Assembly: GCF_900129545.1 (NCBI RefSeq)
Contig: NZ_FQWB01000001.1
Coordinates: 1,116,001-1,180,000, forward strand
Direction: 5' to 3'
Length of the DNA stretch: 64,000 nucleotides
Origin: Flavobacterium fluvii
Lineage (GTDB): Bacteria > Bacteroidota > Bacteroidia > Flavobacteriales > Flavobacteriaceae
In this document: piece after piece, positions 8,471-17,813 of the stretch
Numbering within the stretch: position 1 is the first letter of the stretch
Layout of the letters: the number at the start of each line of letters is the position of its first letter
Made by a program: the position numbers and the translations under genes
The notes under the pieces: model-generated
Seen by the model: the letters and a program-made list of their open reading frames with translations, nothing else
The model's database searches: none
What the model was told of the DNA's origin: nothing

Positions 8471-10156
8471 ATGAACCAACACCTTGCTTTTGCAGATTAT
8501 GCAGTATTCATAATCTATTTTATAGTGGTATCCGTTTATGGATATACTATTTATAGAAAACGTGAAAAAAATGAACACGACGCCAAAGCGTATTTTTTGG
8601 CAGAAGGAACCCTGACTTGGTGGGCTATTGGAGCCTCTTTGATTGCTTCTAATATTTCGGCAGAGCAATTTATCGGAATGAGTGGTGAGGGATTCTTTTT
8701 AGGAATTGCAGTTGCCGCTTACGAGTGGATTGCAGCCATTGCCTTGATTATTATCGCCATTTGGTTTATTCCTGTTTACTTGAAAAACAAGATTTACACA
8801 ATGCCCCAGTTTTTGAAAACAAGGTATAATGAATCTACGGCTTTGATTATGGCTGTTTTTTGGTTGTTTTTGTATGTTTTTGTAAACCTGACTTCTATTT
8901 TATATTTGGGAGCTGTAGCCATTAACGGTTTGGCCGGTGGTGAATATCTTCACGTTATCATGGTTGGATTGGCTGTTTTTGCCTTGCTTATCTCTTTGGG
9001 AGGTATGAAAGTGGTGGCTTACACCGACGTAATTCAGGTAGCGGTTTTAATTATTGGTGGTTTGGTTACCACTTATATCGCTTTGACAACTGTTGGACAA
9101 TATTTTGGCGTAGGCCAGGATGCCATTGCTGGTTTCAAAGTATTGATGGAAAAAGCACCTGAGCATTTCAAAATGATTATTCCAAGACCAACAGAGACTT
9201 CTACTCAATTGGAGATTAACAAATACCTTACTTTTCCAGGGATGTTGTCTTATTTGGCAGGTATTTGGATTATCAATTTGAACTATTGGGGTTGTAACCA
9301 ATATATCACTCAAAGAGCTTTGGGTGCTGATTTACAAACTGCCAGAACAGGTATTTTGTTTGCAGGATTCTTGAAATTATTAATGCCGGTTATTGTAATG
9401 TTGCCTGGTATTGCTGCTTTTGTTTTGTATGAAAACGGCCATTTGCCTCAATTGGTTGGTGGAAAAGACGGAGCTTATTCAGCGGTATTGACTTTCTTGC
9501 CAACAGGTTTAAAAGGACTATCTGTTGCGGCTTTGACTGCAGCCATTGTAGCTTCATTGGCAGGTAAAGTAAACAGTATCTCCACGATCTATACATTGGA
9601 CGTACACAAAAAATACATTCAAAAAGAGGCTACGGATAGAGCTCAGGTAAATATTGGAAGATATGCTGTTTTTGCAGCGATGCTTCTTGCAGTTTTATTT
9701 ACTTGGAATGATGTTCTTGGAATTGGTGGTGTAGGTGGATTTACATACATTCAAAAATATACCGGATTTATTAGTCCAGGGGTATTTGCCATGTTTATTT
9801 TGGGTATGTTCTGGAAAAGAACTACCGGAACTGCTGCCATAGTTGGGGTAATTGCCGGTTTTGTATTATCGGTTTTATTCAATGAATTTGCACCGGCTTT
9901 ATTCGGTAACGAAACCTTGTTGTATACAGCTTGGCCTAATGGAAATGGCGGTTACGAAATACCATTCCATATTTGTATGGGATTGTCATTTTTCTTCACC
10001 ATGTTGTTGATGATTGCAGTGAGTTTTGCAGGACCAAAAGTAAATCCAAAAGCATTCGAATTGGATACAGAAATGTTCAAGGTTAAACCTCAAACTACTG
10101 TATTGATTGTAATCACGTTGTTGATCATTTTTGCTTTGTACGCCAAGTTCTGGTAA
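8471..10156 (+). CDS. sodium:galactose-type symporter, SSS family
   Basis: 561 residues with about 14 hydrophobic segments; an inner-membrane solute:sodium symporter of the SGLT type. Characteristic stretches are YFLAEGTLTWWAIGASLIAS and ISAEQFIGMSGEG (helix 1 region), YTMPQFLKTRYNE, LTSILYLGAVAING, WIINLNYWGCNQYITQRALG and AAIVASLAGKVNSISTIYTLD. It follows galK-galT, so galactose uptake is the likely job. A close paralogue stands after xylA at 39016-40704; the two share most of the N-terminal 200 residues. Glucose or another hexose as substrate cannot be excluded from sequence. Confidence 0.92.
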   Translation: MNQHLAFADYAVFIIYFIVVSVYGYTIYRKREKNEHDAKAYFLAEGTLTWWAIGASLIASNISAEQFIGMSGEGFFLGIAVAAYEWIAAIALIIIAIWFIPVYLKNKIYTMPQFLKTRYNESTALIMAVFWLFLYVFVNLTSILYLGAVAINGLAGGEYLHVIMVGLAVFALLISLGGMKVVAYTDVIQVAVLIIGGLVTTYIALTTVGQYFGVGQDAIAGFKVLMEKAPEHFKMIIPRPTETSTQLEINKYLTFPGMLSYLAGIWIINLNYWGCNQYITQRALGADLQTARTGILFAGFLKLLMPVIVMLPGIAAFVLYENGHLPQLVGGKDGAYSAVLTFLPTGLKGLSVAALTAAIVASLAGKVNSISTIYTLDVHKKYIQKEATDRAQVNIGRYAVFAAMLLAVLFTWNDVLGIGGVGGFTYIQKYTGFISPGVFAMFILGMFWKRTTGTAAIVGVIAGFVLSVLFNEFAPALFGNETLLYTAWPNGNGGYEIPFHICMGLSFFFTMLLMIAVSFAGPKVNPKAFELDTEMFKVKPQTTVLIVITLLIIFALYAKFW

Positions 10157-10185
10157 AAACAAGTATTTAACAATCGTTCCATGTT

Positions 10186-10225
10186 AAAAAAGGGTGAAAC
10201 TAAAATTTTAGTTTCACCCTTTTTT
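10186..10225. terminator. bidirectional terminator after the galactose transporter
   Basis: A perfect 40-base palindrome with arms AAAAAAGGGTGAAACTAAAA and its complement. It lies between the convergent ends of the SSS transporter and the polysaccharide deacetylase and has a T run on each strand. Confidence 0.95.
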
Positions 10226-10255
10226 AATGTTTATTTCGAAGAAAAAGAAAAGGAA

Positions 10256-11053
10256 TTAATGGGATTGTTTGGTTTGAATGTATTTGCCCAAGTTCACCAT
10301 GGTGGTAACCCAAATGTCCTTTTCCCTGTTTTTCAAGTAAAGCAATAGTTTTTGGTGTTCTTCAAAGTCCACGTTTAACGGATGTTCCCCACCAACACCA
10401 TGAAAGAGGAAAACGATAAACGATCCTGCCTTTTCGGCTGCTTCAATTTGGGCAATCATTTGTTTTGCCGTCGATCCATTTTCAACAAATGAATTCACAT
10501 TTGACAAATCCACCGATTTTGCCGGAAGCAATCCTTCATTCACGCCTCTTGCGGCCACAAAATCATTTTTCAAATAATCATGGAAAAGCGTATCCTTAAT
10601 TTTTAAGTCACCGCAAGGATAGGCAAATGTTCTTTCCGATTTGCCGTCGATGTTTTTTAAAACCTGGTTGGCTTCCCTTATTTCTTTTATTGCCCTGGCA
10701 ATCGTATAGTTGGAAAGATTATTTTGTTCGGTTACAAATTCACGTCCCGGCAAGCTGCCGTCACAGGGATGGTATAAGGTGTGATTTCCCAATTCATGTC
10801 CTTTTTGGGAAGCCGTGCGCCATTCTTCCGTTCTGCCTGTAACCACGGGTGATGAGGCAATAAGATAAAAAGTTCCGCTGAACTGAAATGAATTGAGGGC
10901 CGGAATTACTTTGTCGAGATGAATGTTTAGGGCGTCGTCATAGGTAAGCACCACGGCACATTTTTTTCCATTCCAGTTTTTGGAATCTTTTTGTGCATAA
11001 AATAAATTGCTGGCCAACAAAAATGAGGAAAGAACAAGGAGTGTTTTTTTCAT
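10256..11053 (-). CDS. secreted polysaccharide deacetylase (NodB homology, CE4-like)
   Basis: 265 residues from the chosen start MKKTLLVLSSFLLASNLFYAQ, a signal peptide; the frame opens nine codons earlier. The NodB motifs are in order: VLTYDD (catalytic Asp and metal Asp), GHELGNHTLYHPC (HxxxH metal pair), RTFAYPCGD, and FLFHGVGGEH (LFH motif). Such enzymes remove N- or O-acetyl groups from polysaccharides. CE4 includes both chitin or peptidoglycan deacetylases and acetylxylan esterases, and the place beside a xylan locus makes the latter possible. It has its own promoter (11118-11148) and ends at the shared terminator at 10186-10225. The substrate is not decided by sequence. Confidence 0.85.
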   Translation of the reverse strand: MKKTLLVLSSFLLASNLFYAQKDSKNWNGKKCAVVLTYDDALNIHLDKVIPALNSFQFSGTFYLIASSPVVTGRTEEWRTASQKGHELGNHTLYHPCDGSLPGREFVTEQNNLSNYTIARAIKEIREANQVLKNIDGKSERTFAYPCGDLKIKDTLFHDYLKNDFVAARGVNEGLLPAKSVDLSNVNSFVENGSTAKQMIAQIEAAEKAGSFIVFLFHGVGGEHPLNVDFEEHQKLLLYLKNREKDIWVTTMVNLGKYIQTKQSH

Positions 11054-11117
11054 ATAGATAAATCGTTGATAATGGTTCAAGTTGCTTTTGCACTGTTTCG
11101 AAGCAGGCTTTGCTTTG

Positions 11118-11148
11118 TAAACGTACCCACAATTTTTTATAAAACAAA
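11118..11148 (-). promoter_or_regulatory. Bacteroidetes-type promoter of the deacetylase gene
   Basis: On the minus strand TTTG (11145-11148) is followed after exactly 19 bases by TACGTTTA (11118-11125), seven of eight matches to the form TAnnTTTG. It lies 65 bases upstream of the chosen deacetylase start. Confidence 0.65.
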
Positions 11149-11348
11149 GTTAATAATGAGCTTTTGTATTGACTGTGAGTTGTTTGTGTTTTTGTGTAAT
11201 TTGCGATGAAGAAACGGCAAAGAATTGCGTGTCTTGCGTTTTTTTGTGAACGTTGCAGTTGATTAATTAGCAGAAATCCTTTTGTTTTAAAGTCCAGCCA
11301 TTGTTAGGGTTGGTGCTTTCATTTAGGCGTCAAATGGTCCAAAAAAAA

Positions 11349-11393
11349 TATACCAAAAAACCGGGAGTAACCACTCTCCCGATTTTCTGGTAT
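11349..11393 (-). terminator. terminator of the susC-susD-SGBP operon
   Basis: Stem CGGGAG/CTCCCG (11362-11367 with 11376-11381) followed on the minus strand by a T run. An outer pair ATACCA/TGGTAT (11349-11354 with 11388-11393) extends the fold. It lies about 100 bases after the stop of the glycan-binding lipoprotein gene. Confidence 0.8.
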
Positions 11394-11488
11394 AAAAAAC
11401 TAACTACTAATTCAAAATTGGTATGGTAAAGTTTTGAATATTGATGATTCAAAGAGCTTCCGACTTGCCAATGTTTTTTGTCTTGCTA

Positions 11489-12514
11489 CTATTGGGCAAC
11501 CATCGTGATATTGTCAACAATATAAGTAACCGCTTTTGCTCCCATATCCAAGGAGATTCTTGTTTGGGGTGATTTACCTGTAAAGGTAAATGTTACTTGT
11601 TGCCATGTAGTTCCAATATTTTGATCGCCACCGTACTGGGCACCTCCTGATTCATTAGTTGAGAAACGCATGCTTCCACCAGCAGTGGTTCCTTTAATCC
11701 ACATATAAACAAAATATTTAGTGCCTATGGTAGTTGTTACAAGGTCGCTTACAAATTGTGTCTTCCATTGATTTGTGGCTTCTCCAAATCCAGTGACTTT
11801 CAATGCTCTTCCTGAATAGGCTTCTCCTACAACTGATGTTGCAAACATGGCAGATCCACCATTGTATTTACCCCAATTGTCAAAGTTGTCGCCAGTTCCA
11901 AGTTCTAATTCACTGTTCAACAACAAGTTTTTAGAAGCATAGAAAGTAGATGTCGTAGAAACTGTGCCAAATGTGGTGGTAAGTGCTACAGTAGACGAAA
12001 TGGTGTTGTTTGTAACCGTAGGAACTGTAAATACAAGTTTAGTTGCAGTTGCAGAAACCACAGTCGCATTAACGCCAGCAACTTTAATGACTGGATTATT
12101 ATTAAGATTTGTTCCATTAATGGTTACATTTTGTCCAGCTGCCGCAGCACTTGGAGTAATTGTGGAAATTGTTGGAATAGGTTTTACCAATACATCTATT
12201 GAAGAAGTAACACGATAATTGTTGTCTACCACCAAGGTGATGTTGTTTGTGCCTGGAGTTACCCCTGCAGGAATTGTAAAAGAAATGACACCTTCACTTA
12301 CCGTGAAAGGGGCGTCAAAATTTCCGACGAATACATACTTTACTTGATCTAAACCAGTGCCTTCCAAAGTGGCAGTACTTTGAATATATTGTACTGCTGG
12401 ATTTACTTTGGTAATCGTAACACTAGGTGATGAGTCGTCATTCTCGCAACTTAATGCCATAAAAAAGGCAATAACCGCGAACAACTTTGATAGTCTTTTT
12501 ATATTGTTTTTCAT
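11489..12514 (-). CDS. surface glycan-binding lipoprotein with IPT/TIG domains and C-terminal CBM-like domain
   Basis: 341 residues. A type II signal peptide ends at Cys23 (ALSCENDDSS); the acidic residues after the cysteine match the surface-export signal of Bacteroidetes lipoproteins. Two Ig-like IPT/TIG repeats follow, about 30-110 (ITKVNPAVQYIQSTATLEGTGLD) and 112-190 (ISTITPSAAAAGQNVTINGTNL). The last 150 residues start NLLLNSELELGTGDNFDNWGKY and end AKAVTYIVDNITMVAQ, the layout of a CBM4/CBM9-type jelly roll. It is the third gene after susC and susD, 18 bases behind susD, so it is the surface glycan-binding protein of the xylan system. The exact CBM family is a guess. Confidence 0.82.
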   Translation of the reverse strand: MKNNIKRLSKLFAVIAFFMALSCENDDSSPSVTITKVNPAVQYIQSTATLEGTGLDQVKYVFVGNFDAPFTVSEGVISFTIPAGVTPGTNNITLVVDNNYRVTSSIDVLVKPIPTISTITPSAAAAGQNVTINGTNLNNNPVIKVAGVNATVVSATATKLVFTVPTVTNNTISSTVALTTTFGTVSTTSTFYASKNLLLNSELELGTGDNFDNWGKYNGGSAMFATSVVGEAYSGRALKVTGFGEATNQWKTQFVSDLVTTTIGTKYFVYMWIKGTTAGGSMRFSTNESGGAQYGGDQNIGTTWQQVTFTFTGKSPQTRISLDMGAKAVTYIVDNITMVAQ

Positions 12515-12532
12515 AATCTAAATATTTAATGA

Positions 12533-14128
12533 TTAATTATCCCATCCGGTATTTTGTTTCACTTTTGCCAAATCTACGAATGACTGTGGCAATGGCCAGC
12601 TTACGTGTTTTGGTAGAATATTTGTTGAGGCAACAGCGTTATGGGCTTTTACTCTTTCGACCAATAATCCCATACGTTTGAGCAATGCCCAACGATGTCC
12701 TTCAAAACCTAATTCACGAGCGTTTTCGTCCAATATGATGTCTTGGGTTAAAGCAGTGTAATTACGTGAGGTATTTCCAAAAGCTCTTTCTCTAATTTTA
12801 TTGATAAGTTGTAGTGCTCTTGAAGAATTTCCGTTTCTCCAATGTGCTTCAGCAGCAATTAGATATGCTTGTGCAAGTCTGTAAACAATCACGTTTCTAA
12901 AACCTTCGGCATCATCTCTTAATCTTCCATAAGTTCCATCTTCCCACAACTTTGTACAAGCACGTTCAATAATTCTAGCTCCTTTGTTAGGTTCTATTGA
13001 AGCCCCTGAAAGAGCTACATAAGCAGGAGTTACAACATCACCAATTTTAAATCCTGAACCAGGCACAATGGCATCACCTGAGATATCCACGTCAAATTTC
13101 CAAGTTAGTTTGTGCCAAGCGTTCACCCTAAGGTCGGTTGATTCGAAAAGAGAGAAATAATAATCGTTTGGAGATAATCTCGCATAAGGTCTTCCTCCGC
13201 TGTTCAAATCTCTTGCAACACCATTTACCCTGTCGTACAATGGCACCATCATCATTATCATGCGGTTTTTTCTGTTCACTACCGATTTGTCAAACCCAAA
13301 TGAGAAGATAAGTTCATTGTTGTTTTCAGCCACTTTATCAGCGCTTAAAGCAAATATTTTATCCAATGGTTGTAATGTGTATCCTCCTTGAGAAATTACA
13401 TTTTCTGCAGCCACTGCCGCTTCAGCCCATTTGCCTAAATCCATATAGGCCAATGATAGAATATGATAGGCCAATCCTTTGGAAGGAGCCGTTACGCCCG
13501 TAGTTCCTCCTCTTGCTTGTAGCAATGGAATTGCTGCATTACAATCGTCAATGATTTGCTTGTATATTACTGATTTGTCTTCCAATGGAGCTTCTCTTTG
13601 AGGTTCTTGTCCAGCCGGCAATAATTTGGCCAACGGAATATTTTCAAAACGCTCTACCAATTCTAGATACAAATAAGCTCTCATGGCATGGGCTTCACCA
13701 ACGAATCTGCTAATTTTTGCAGTTTCAGTTGCATCTTTTGGAACTATGGTGTTGGCAATTACCCTGTTGCAATTTGCCAATGAGTTATACATACTGTTCC
13801 AGATGTTGTAAACATTGATACTTGATGGCGAAAAACCTGAGGCATACGAATTCATTCCCTGTATTCCACCAATTGGGGAATCCGGCATATTGGTTCCTTG
13901 AATACTCAAATCATCTCCACATATTTTGTAGATGGAAATATCTGCATCTTCATGTATGGATCTGGTTCTTTCATACACTTGAAACATAGTGGCTTCAAGT
14001 CCTCCAATATTCAAAATCTGGTTTTCTGCCAGAGCATCTCTTTCTTCGGTATTTATGATGTTGTCATCACAACTCCCAAACAGTGCAACCACTGATAAGG
14101 CTAGTAAATATTTTTTTATTATTCTCAT
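12533..14128 (-). CDS. SusD-family outer-membrane lipoprotein
   Basis: 531 residues. The signal peptide ends at Cys20 (LFGSCDDN) and the cysteine is followed by acidic residues, so the protein should sit on the cell surface. The helical TPR-like SusD core shows in YNIWNSMYNSLANCNRVIAN, GEAHAMRAYLYLELVERFE, KGLAYHILSLAYMDLGKWAEA and the C-terminal RLAQAYLIAAEAHWRNGNS. The end, LDENARELGFEGHRWALLKRMG, is typical of the RagB/SusD family. SusD caps the SusC channel and binds the oligosaccharide to be imported. It lies 25 bases after susC. Substrate is inferred to be xylan fragments from the surrounding hydrolases. Confidence 0.96.
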   Translation of the reverse strand: MRIIKKYLLALSVVALFGSCDDNIINTEERDALAENQILNIGGLEATMFQVYERTRSIHEDADISIYKICGDDLSIQGTNMPDSPIGGIQGMNSYASGFSPSSINVYNIWNSMYNSLANCNRVIANTIVPKDATETAKISRFVGEAHAMRAYLYLELVERFENIPLAKLLPAGQEPQREAPLEDKSVIYKQIIDDCNAAIPLLQARGGTTGVTAPSKGLAYHILSLAYMDLGKWAEAAVAAENVISQGGYTLQPLDKIFALSADKVAENNNELIFSFGFDKSVVNRKNRMIMMMVPLYDRVNGVARDLNSGGRPYARLSPNDYYFSLFESTDLRVNAWHKLTWKFDVDISGDAIVPGSGFKIGDVVTPAYVALSGASIEPNKGARIIERACTKLWEDGTYGRLRDDAEGFRNVIVYRLAQAYLIAAEAHWRNGNSSRALQLINKIRERAFGNTSRNYTALTQDIILDENARELGFEGHRWALLKRMGLLVERVKAHNAVASTNILPKHVSWPLPQSFVDLAKVKQNTGWDN

Positions 14129-14153
14129 GATACTTATTTTTAGTTATAGTTGC

Positions 14154-17100
14154 TTAAAAAGTTAATTTAGTTCCAAAAGTCCAAGTTTTTGTTATTGGAT
14201 AAGAACCCGATCCTGATTCTGGAGAAAAAGCATCGTTGTAATCTGTAAAATACTTCAAGTTATTTCCACGTACTGAAAAAGATAAATCTTTAATAAAAGT
14301 TCTTTTCAAGAAATCTTTTGGAATTGAATAAGTCAAAGAAACGTTACGCAAACAAACAAAAGAGGCATCTTGTACTTTTATGGCATTGGCATATTGTCCC
14401 ATCATGCCTCCATTAACACCTATTCTAGGGAAGGCGTTGGTTGGATTGTCCGGTGTCCAGTAATCGATATTGATTACATTTGACAGTTGGGAAGCAGGAT
14501 AATAAGAGCCATAATAGCTGTTGATTCTTGTCACACCTTCCACTGCTTCAAAAAGCACGGATAGTTCAAGACCTTTATAGTTAAAAGTATTGGTGATACC
14601 GCCATACCAGTCTGGAGTTGGATTTCCTAAAAAGGTACGGTCTTTGTCATTGATAACTTTGTCTCCGTTAATATCTGCAATTTTTGGATCTCCAGGTTTT
14701 GCATTAAAAACGTTGGCATTGTTGGCGTTCAAATCAGCTACTTCCGTTGTTTGCCATACTCCAATATATTTATAATCATAAATTTCCCTGATGTCTTGTC
14801 CGATGAACCATCCATTGGCCACGTTGTCAATAGGTTTGCCGTTGGCATCCGTGTCACCTGCGCTCAACTTAACCAATTCGTTTTTGTCTTGTGACCAGTT
14901 GGCACTAACAACCCAACTAAAATCTTGTGTTTTTACGGCTGTTCCTTTAAGGGTCAACTCTAAACCTCTTGTTTTAGTTTCTCCAATGTTGGATGGGTAT
15001 CTGTCAAAACCACTATTTACAACTGGATTAATTTGTTCGAACAACAATAAATCAACATTGTTTGTTTGGTAGTAATCAACGGAACCGCTTAGTCTATTGT
15101 TGAAAAGACCAAAATCAAGACCTATGTTGAACTGGCGACTTTCTTCCCATTTCAAGTTAGGATTTGCAGCTGTTGTACCTACACCATAACCGTTGAATAT
15201 GGTAGTTCCTCCCATCGGGATTTGAACACTATTCGTGCTCGCTCTATAATAATAGGTAGGAAAATTGTCGCTACCAGTTACACCAAAACTTGCCCTGAAT
15301 TTCAAATCGTTTATGGTTTTGTTTTCTTTCAAGAAACTCTCGTTGTGCGCATTCCAAGCAAATGATCCTGCTGGAAATGTACCGTATTTGTGATTAGGAC
15401 CAAATTTTGAAGACCCGTCTCTACGTACAGAAAGAGAAGCGATGTAACGATTGTCAAAACTATAACCCACACGACCCACAAGATACGCTTTTCCGCTTTC
15501 GTCCGTGTTCCAGCTTACTTCATCGTCGCTAGGCAAAGCATCATCCAATGCGTGGTAACCTAATAAATCTGTAGGTAATCTTTTGGAGAAGCCTTGTAAT
15601 TGCTCATATTTAAATTGTTGAACTCCATAAACAAAAGTGGCTGTTACATTGTGTTTTCCAAAATCTTTTTTGTAATTAATGATGTTGTCTACCAAGTAGC
15701 TTAAACTAGTAGCTTTGCTAATTGTTCCCTCATTTGGATCACCATCTTTGTAATAAGAAGATAAAAATTTACCATAAAATTCATCCCTGTTTTCTATACT
15801 GGCATTAAGAGTATAAGTAAATCCGCCTCCTAATCTTACGTCAAAATAAGGATTGATGATTGTACGCGTTACTTCTCTGTCTATCTGGGACTCATTATAT
15901 CGATATAGTGGATTGATTTGAAATTGGTCAGGACGGATGAATTTGGTATAACTGCCATCAGGATTGTAAACGGTTCCAAGAGGCGTGTTGTTTGAAATTG
16001 GAATAAATGGTGCAAAACCTCCGTTTTGGTTGAATTCACTAATTACGTTACTGGTTTCATCGGCAAAACTTTTAGAAAGTTGTACTCTAGATCCTATTTT
16101 TAGCCATTCTCTAGGAGAATAATCTGCATTTAAACGATAAGAATATCTTTTGTAATCTGAACTTACAGAAATCCCTTCTTCACTGTATGCATCAGCATTC
16201 ATGTAATAATGAAAGGTGTCTGTTCCTCCAGATGCTGCTATGTTTGCATTGGTGGTAAGACCTTGTCTTAGCAATAAATCTTGCCAATCAACATCTGTTC
16301 CGGCAAGAAAATTAGCCAATTCGGTAGTTCCTATCAAAGTATTCACGGGTGGTACAACTATTGGTTGTCCATTCGAAATTTGTCCACCAACTGTAGCGTC
16401 TTGCAAATATTTAACGTATTGAATTCCATTGGCAAAATCAATTTTGTTGGCTAAATTAGCCACCCCAGTGGATAAATTTACCGTGATTTCAGATTTGCCA
16501 ACTTTACCTTTTTTAGTGGTAATAAGGACAACACCGTTGGAAGAACTTGCTCCATAGATTGCGGCAGAAGCAGCATCTTTCAACACTGTCATGGTTTCGA
16601 TGTCATCTGGATTGATTTCTGATAAATTCCCTCCCAATATCGGAGTTCCATCAACTACGATAACTGCTTGGTTGGCAGCGTCAACGTTGCTGTTTTGGGT
16701 TCCGCCCAATGATTTTGTACCACGAATTTTGATGGACACATTTGAACCAGGTTGTCCGCTAGATCGGGTTACTTGAACCCCTGCTATTTGTCCTCTTAAA
16801 GCTTCTGCGGCATTTGGCAAAGGAACGCGTTCAAGTTCTGTTGCACCTATGGAAGAGATGGCTCCAGTCACATTGGAACGACTAGTGGAGCCATACCCAA
16901 TAACCACTACTTCTTTCAAGGTGCTTGATTCGTCAACAAGGGATACATTAATTTGGGATTGGCCTTTCACACTTACTTCTTGGGTTTTATACCCTACAAA
17001 GCTAAAAACCAATATTGCGCCGGAAGGCACATTGTTGATGGTATATTTTCCGTCAATGTTTGTTGATACTCCAGTTTTGCCCCCTTTTAGAGAAATATTT

Positions 17101-17249
17101 ACCCCAGGGATTGGGCCCGACGGATCGGAAACAATTCCAGAAACTGTTGTTTGGGCATTCACCCCTACGGAAAACATAAACAACAGGAGTAAAAACCCCA
17201 AATGTTTAAAATGTTTTGATTTGCTTTTAATAAATAAAAAGTTAGTCAT
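14154..17249 (-). CDS. SusC-family TonB-dependent outer-membrane transporter
   Basis: 1031 residues, the normal SusC size. After a signal peptide (HLGFLLLLFMFSVGVNAQ) comes a carboxypeptidase-regulatory-like domain (TVSGIVSDPSGPIPGVNISL, about 34-110). Next are the EVVVIGYGSTSRSNVTGAIS linker and a plug domain (about 118-235, with GSNVSIKIRGTKSLGGTQNS and DIETMTVLKDAASAAIYGA). A 22-strand barrel follows, ending in WTFGTKLTF with a terminal Phe. It imports oligosaccharides across the outer membrane with energy from TonB. It is the first gene of susC-susD-SGBP, under a consensus promoter that overlaps a LacI-type operator (17356-17393). No HTCS or anti-sigma gene accompanies it. There is no N-terminal STN domain, which fits control by a cytoplasmic repressor. 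Confidence 0.97.
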   Translation of the reverse strand: MTNFLFIKSKSKHFKHLGFLLLLFMFSVGVNAQTTVSGIVSDPSGPIPGVNISLKGGKTGVSTNIDGKYTINNVPSGAILVFSFVGYKTQEVSVKGQSQINVSLVDESSTLKEVVVIGYGSTSRSNVTGAISSIGATELERVPLPNAAEALRGQIAGVQVTRSSGQPGSNVSIKIRGTKSLGGTQNSNVDAANQAVIVVDGTPILGGNLSEINPDDIETMTVLKDAASAAIYGASSSNGVVLITTKKGKVGKSEITVNLSTGVANLANKIDFANGIQYVKYLQDATVGGQISNGQPIVVPPVNTLIGTTELANFLAGTDVDWQDLLLRQGLTTNANIAASGGTDTFHYYMNADAYSEEGISVSSDYKRYSYRLNADYSPREWLKIGSRVQLSKSFADETSNVISEFNQNGGFAPFIPISNNTPLGTVYNPDGSYTKFIRPDQFQINPLYRYNESQIDREVTRTIINPYFDVRLGGGFTYTLNASIENRDEFYGKFLSSYYKDGDPNEGTISKATSLSYLVDNIINYKKDFGKHNVTATFVYGVQQFKYEQLQGFSKRLPTDLLGYHALDDALPSDDEVSWNTDESGKAYLVGRVGYSFDNRYIASLSVRRDGSSKFGPNHKYGTFPAGSFAWNAHNESFLKENKTINDLKFRASFGVTGSDNFPTYYYRASTNSVQIPMGGTTIFNGYGVGTTAANPNLKWEESRQFNIGLDFGLFNNRLSGSVDYYQTNNVDLLLFEQINPVVNSGFDRYPSNIGETKTRGLELTLKGTAVKTQDFSWVVSANWSQDKNELVKLSAGDTDANGKPIDNVANGWFIGQDIREIYDYKYIGVWQTTEVADLNANNANVFNAKPGDPKIADINGDKVINDKDRTFLGNPTPDWYGGITNTFNYKGLELSVLFEAVEGVTRINSYYGSYYPASQLSNVINIDYWTPDNPTNAFPRIGVNGGMMGQYANAIKVQDASFVCLRNVSLTYSIPKDFLKRTFIKDLSFSVRGNNLKYFTDYNDAFSPESGSGSYPITKTWTFGTKLTF

Positions 17250-17355
17250 AAATAAATGATTTAATTGGTTAATTAGTTTAGTATTAAATTATGTGTAATA
17301 TTTTAATTCTTTTTTTATGGAGAATATAATTTATATGCCGTTTAATTTAACATAG

Positions 17356-17393
17356 CAAATATATTAAAAAATATATAACACACAATCGGTTGC
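17356..17393 (-). promoter_or_regulatory. susC promoter overlapping a LacI-type operator
   Basis: On the minus strand TTG (17383-17385) is followed after exactly 19 bases by TATATTTG (17356-17363), a full match to the Bacteroidetes consensus. The TTG lies inside the palindrome GCAACCGATTGT (plus strand 17382-17393). Bound repressor would cover the -33 element. The same core recurs at 24640-24651 and 29394-29405. Confidence 0.8.
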
Positions 17394-17717
17394 GTATTTT
17401 TTTTTCGAAATCTTGAAAAAAAATAAAATAAATTCCATTATCCCATATTTAAAGTGTTTTACAAGAAATGTTTTTTTATAAAATCTACAATTGCAAATAG
17501 AGGTAAATATTAGTTTATCCCAATGGTGATAAGGGTTTTTTAATTTCTGGAATGTGTAATTTCTGGCTTGTTATTTATATGTTTTTCCGTAATTGGTAAA
17601 TGTGGAATTTTATTTGATTTTAGGAATTTAATAAACAAAATAGCTCAAAATTGGGTGTTGGCTTTTGGTGTGGATTTATTTTCGCATTACAGTTTGTATT
17701 CTTGATGAACCAGAAGT

Positions 17718-17758
17718 AAAAAACCCGCTTTGAAAATATTTTCCAAAGCGGGGTTTTT
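17718..17758 (-). terminator. terminator downstream of the GH2 gene
   Basis: CCCGCTTTG (17724-17732) pairs with CAAAGCGGG (17744-17752), with A/T runs on both sides. Read on the minus strand it gives a GC stem followed by six T, 56 bases after the GH2 stop codon. Confidence 0.85.
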
Positions 17759-17813
17759 GATTTATTTTATGCGTATGGATTGAAATTTAAGCAACGTGAC
17801 AAAAAAAATTGAA

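Larger units (their letters stand above)
11054..11488. other. intergenic region upstream of the deacetylase, no gene
   Basis: 435 bases without a plausible gene. It holds the deacetylase promoter at 11118-11148 and, further on, the terminator of the susCD operon at 11349-11393. The middle (11160-11340) shows nothing recognisable. Confidence 0.6.
17250..17813. other. intergenic region between divergently spaced susC and GH2 signals, no gene
   Basis: 564 bases, strongly AT-rich. It contains the susC promoter and operator (17356-17393) and the terminator of the GH2 gene (17718-17758). Between 17400 and 17715 I see no gene and no clear signal. Confidence 0.7.

Noticed and set aside
8471..10156. 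Sialic acid or glucose transporter as alternative reading of the SSS protein
   Set aside because: The galK-galT context and the close similarity to the transporter after xylA favour monosaccharide uptake tied to each module; no sialate or glucose genes are near.
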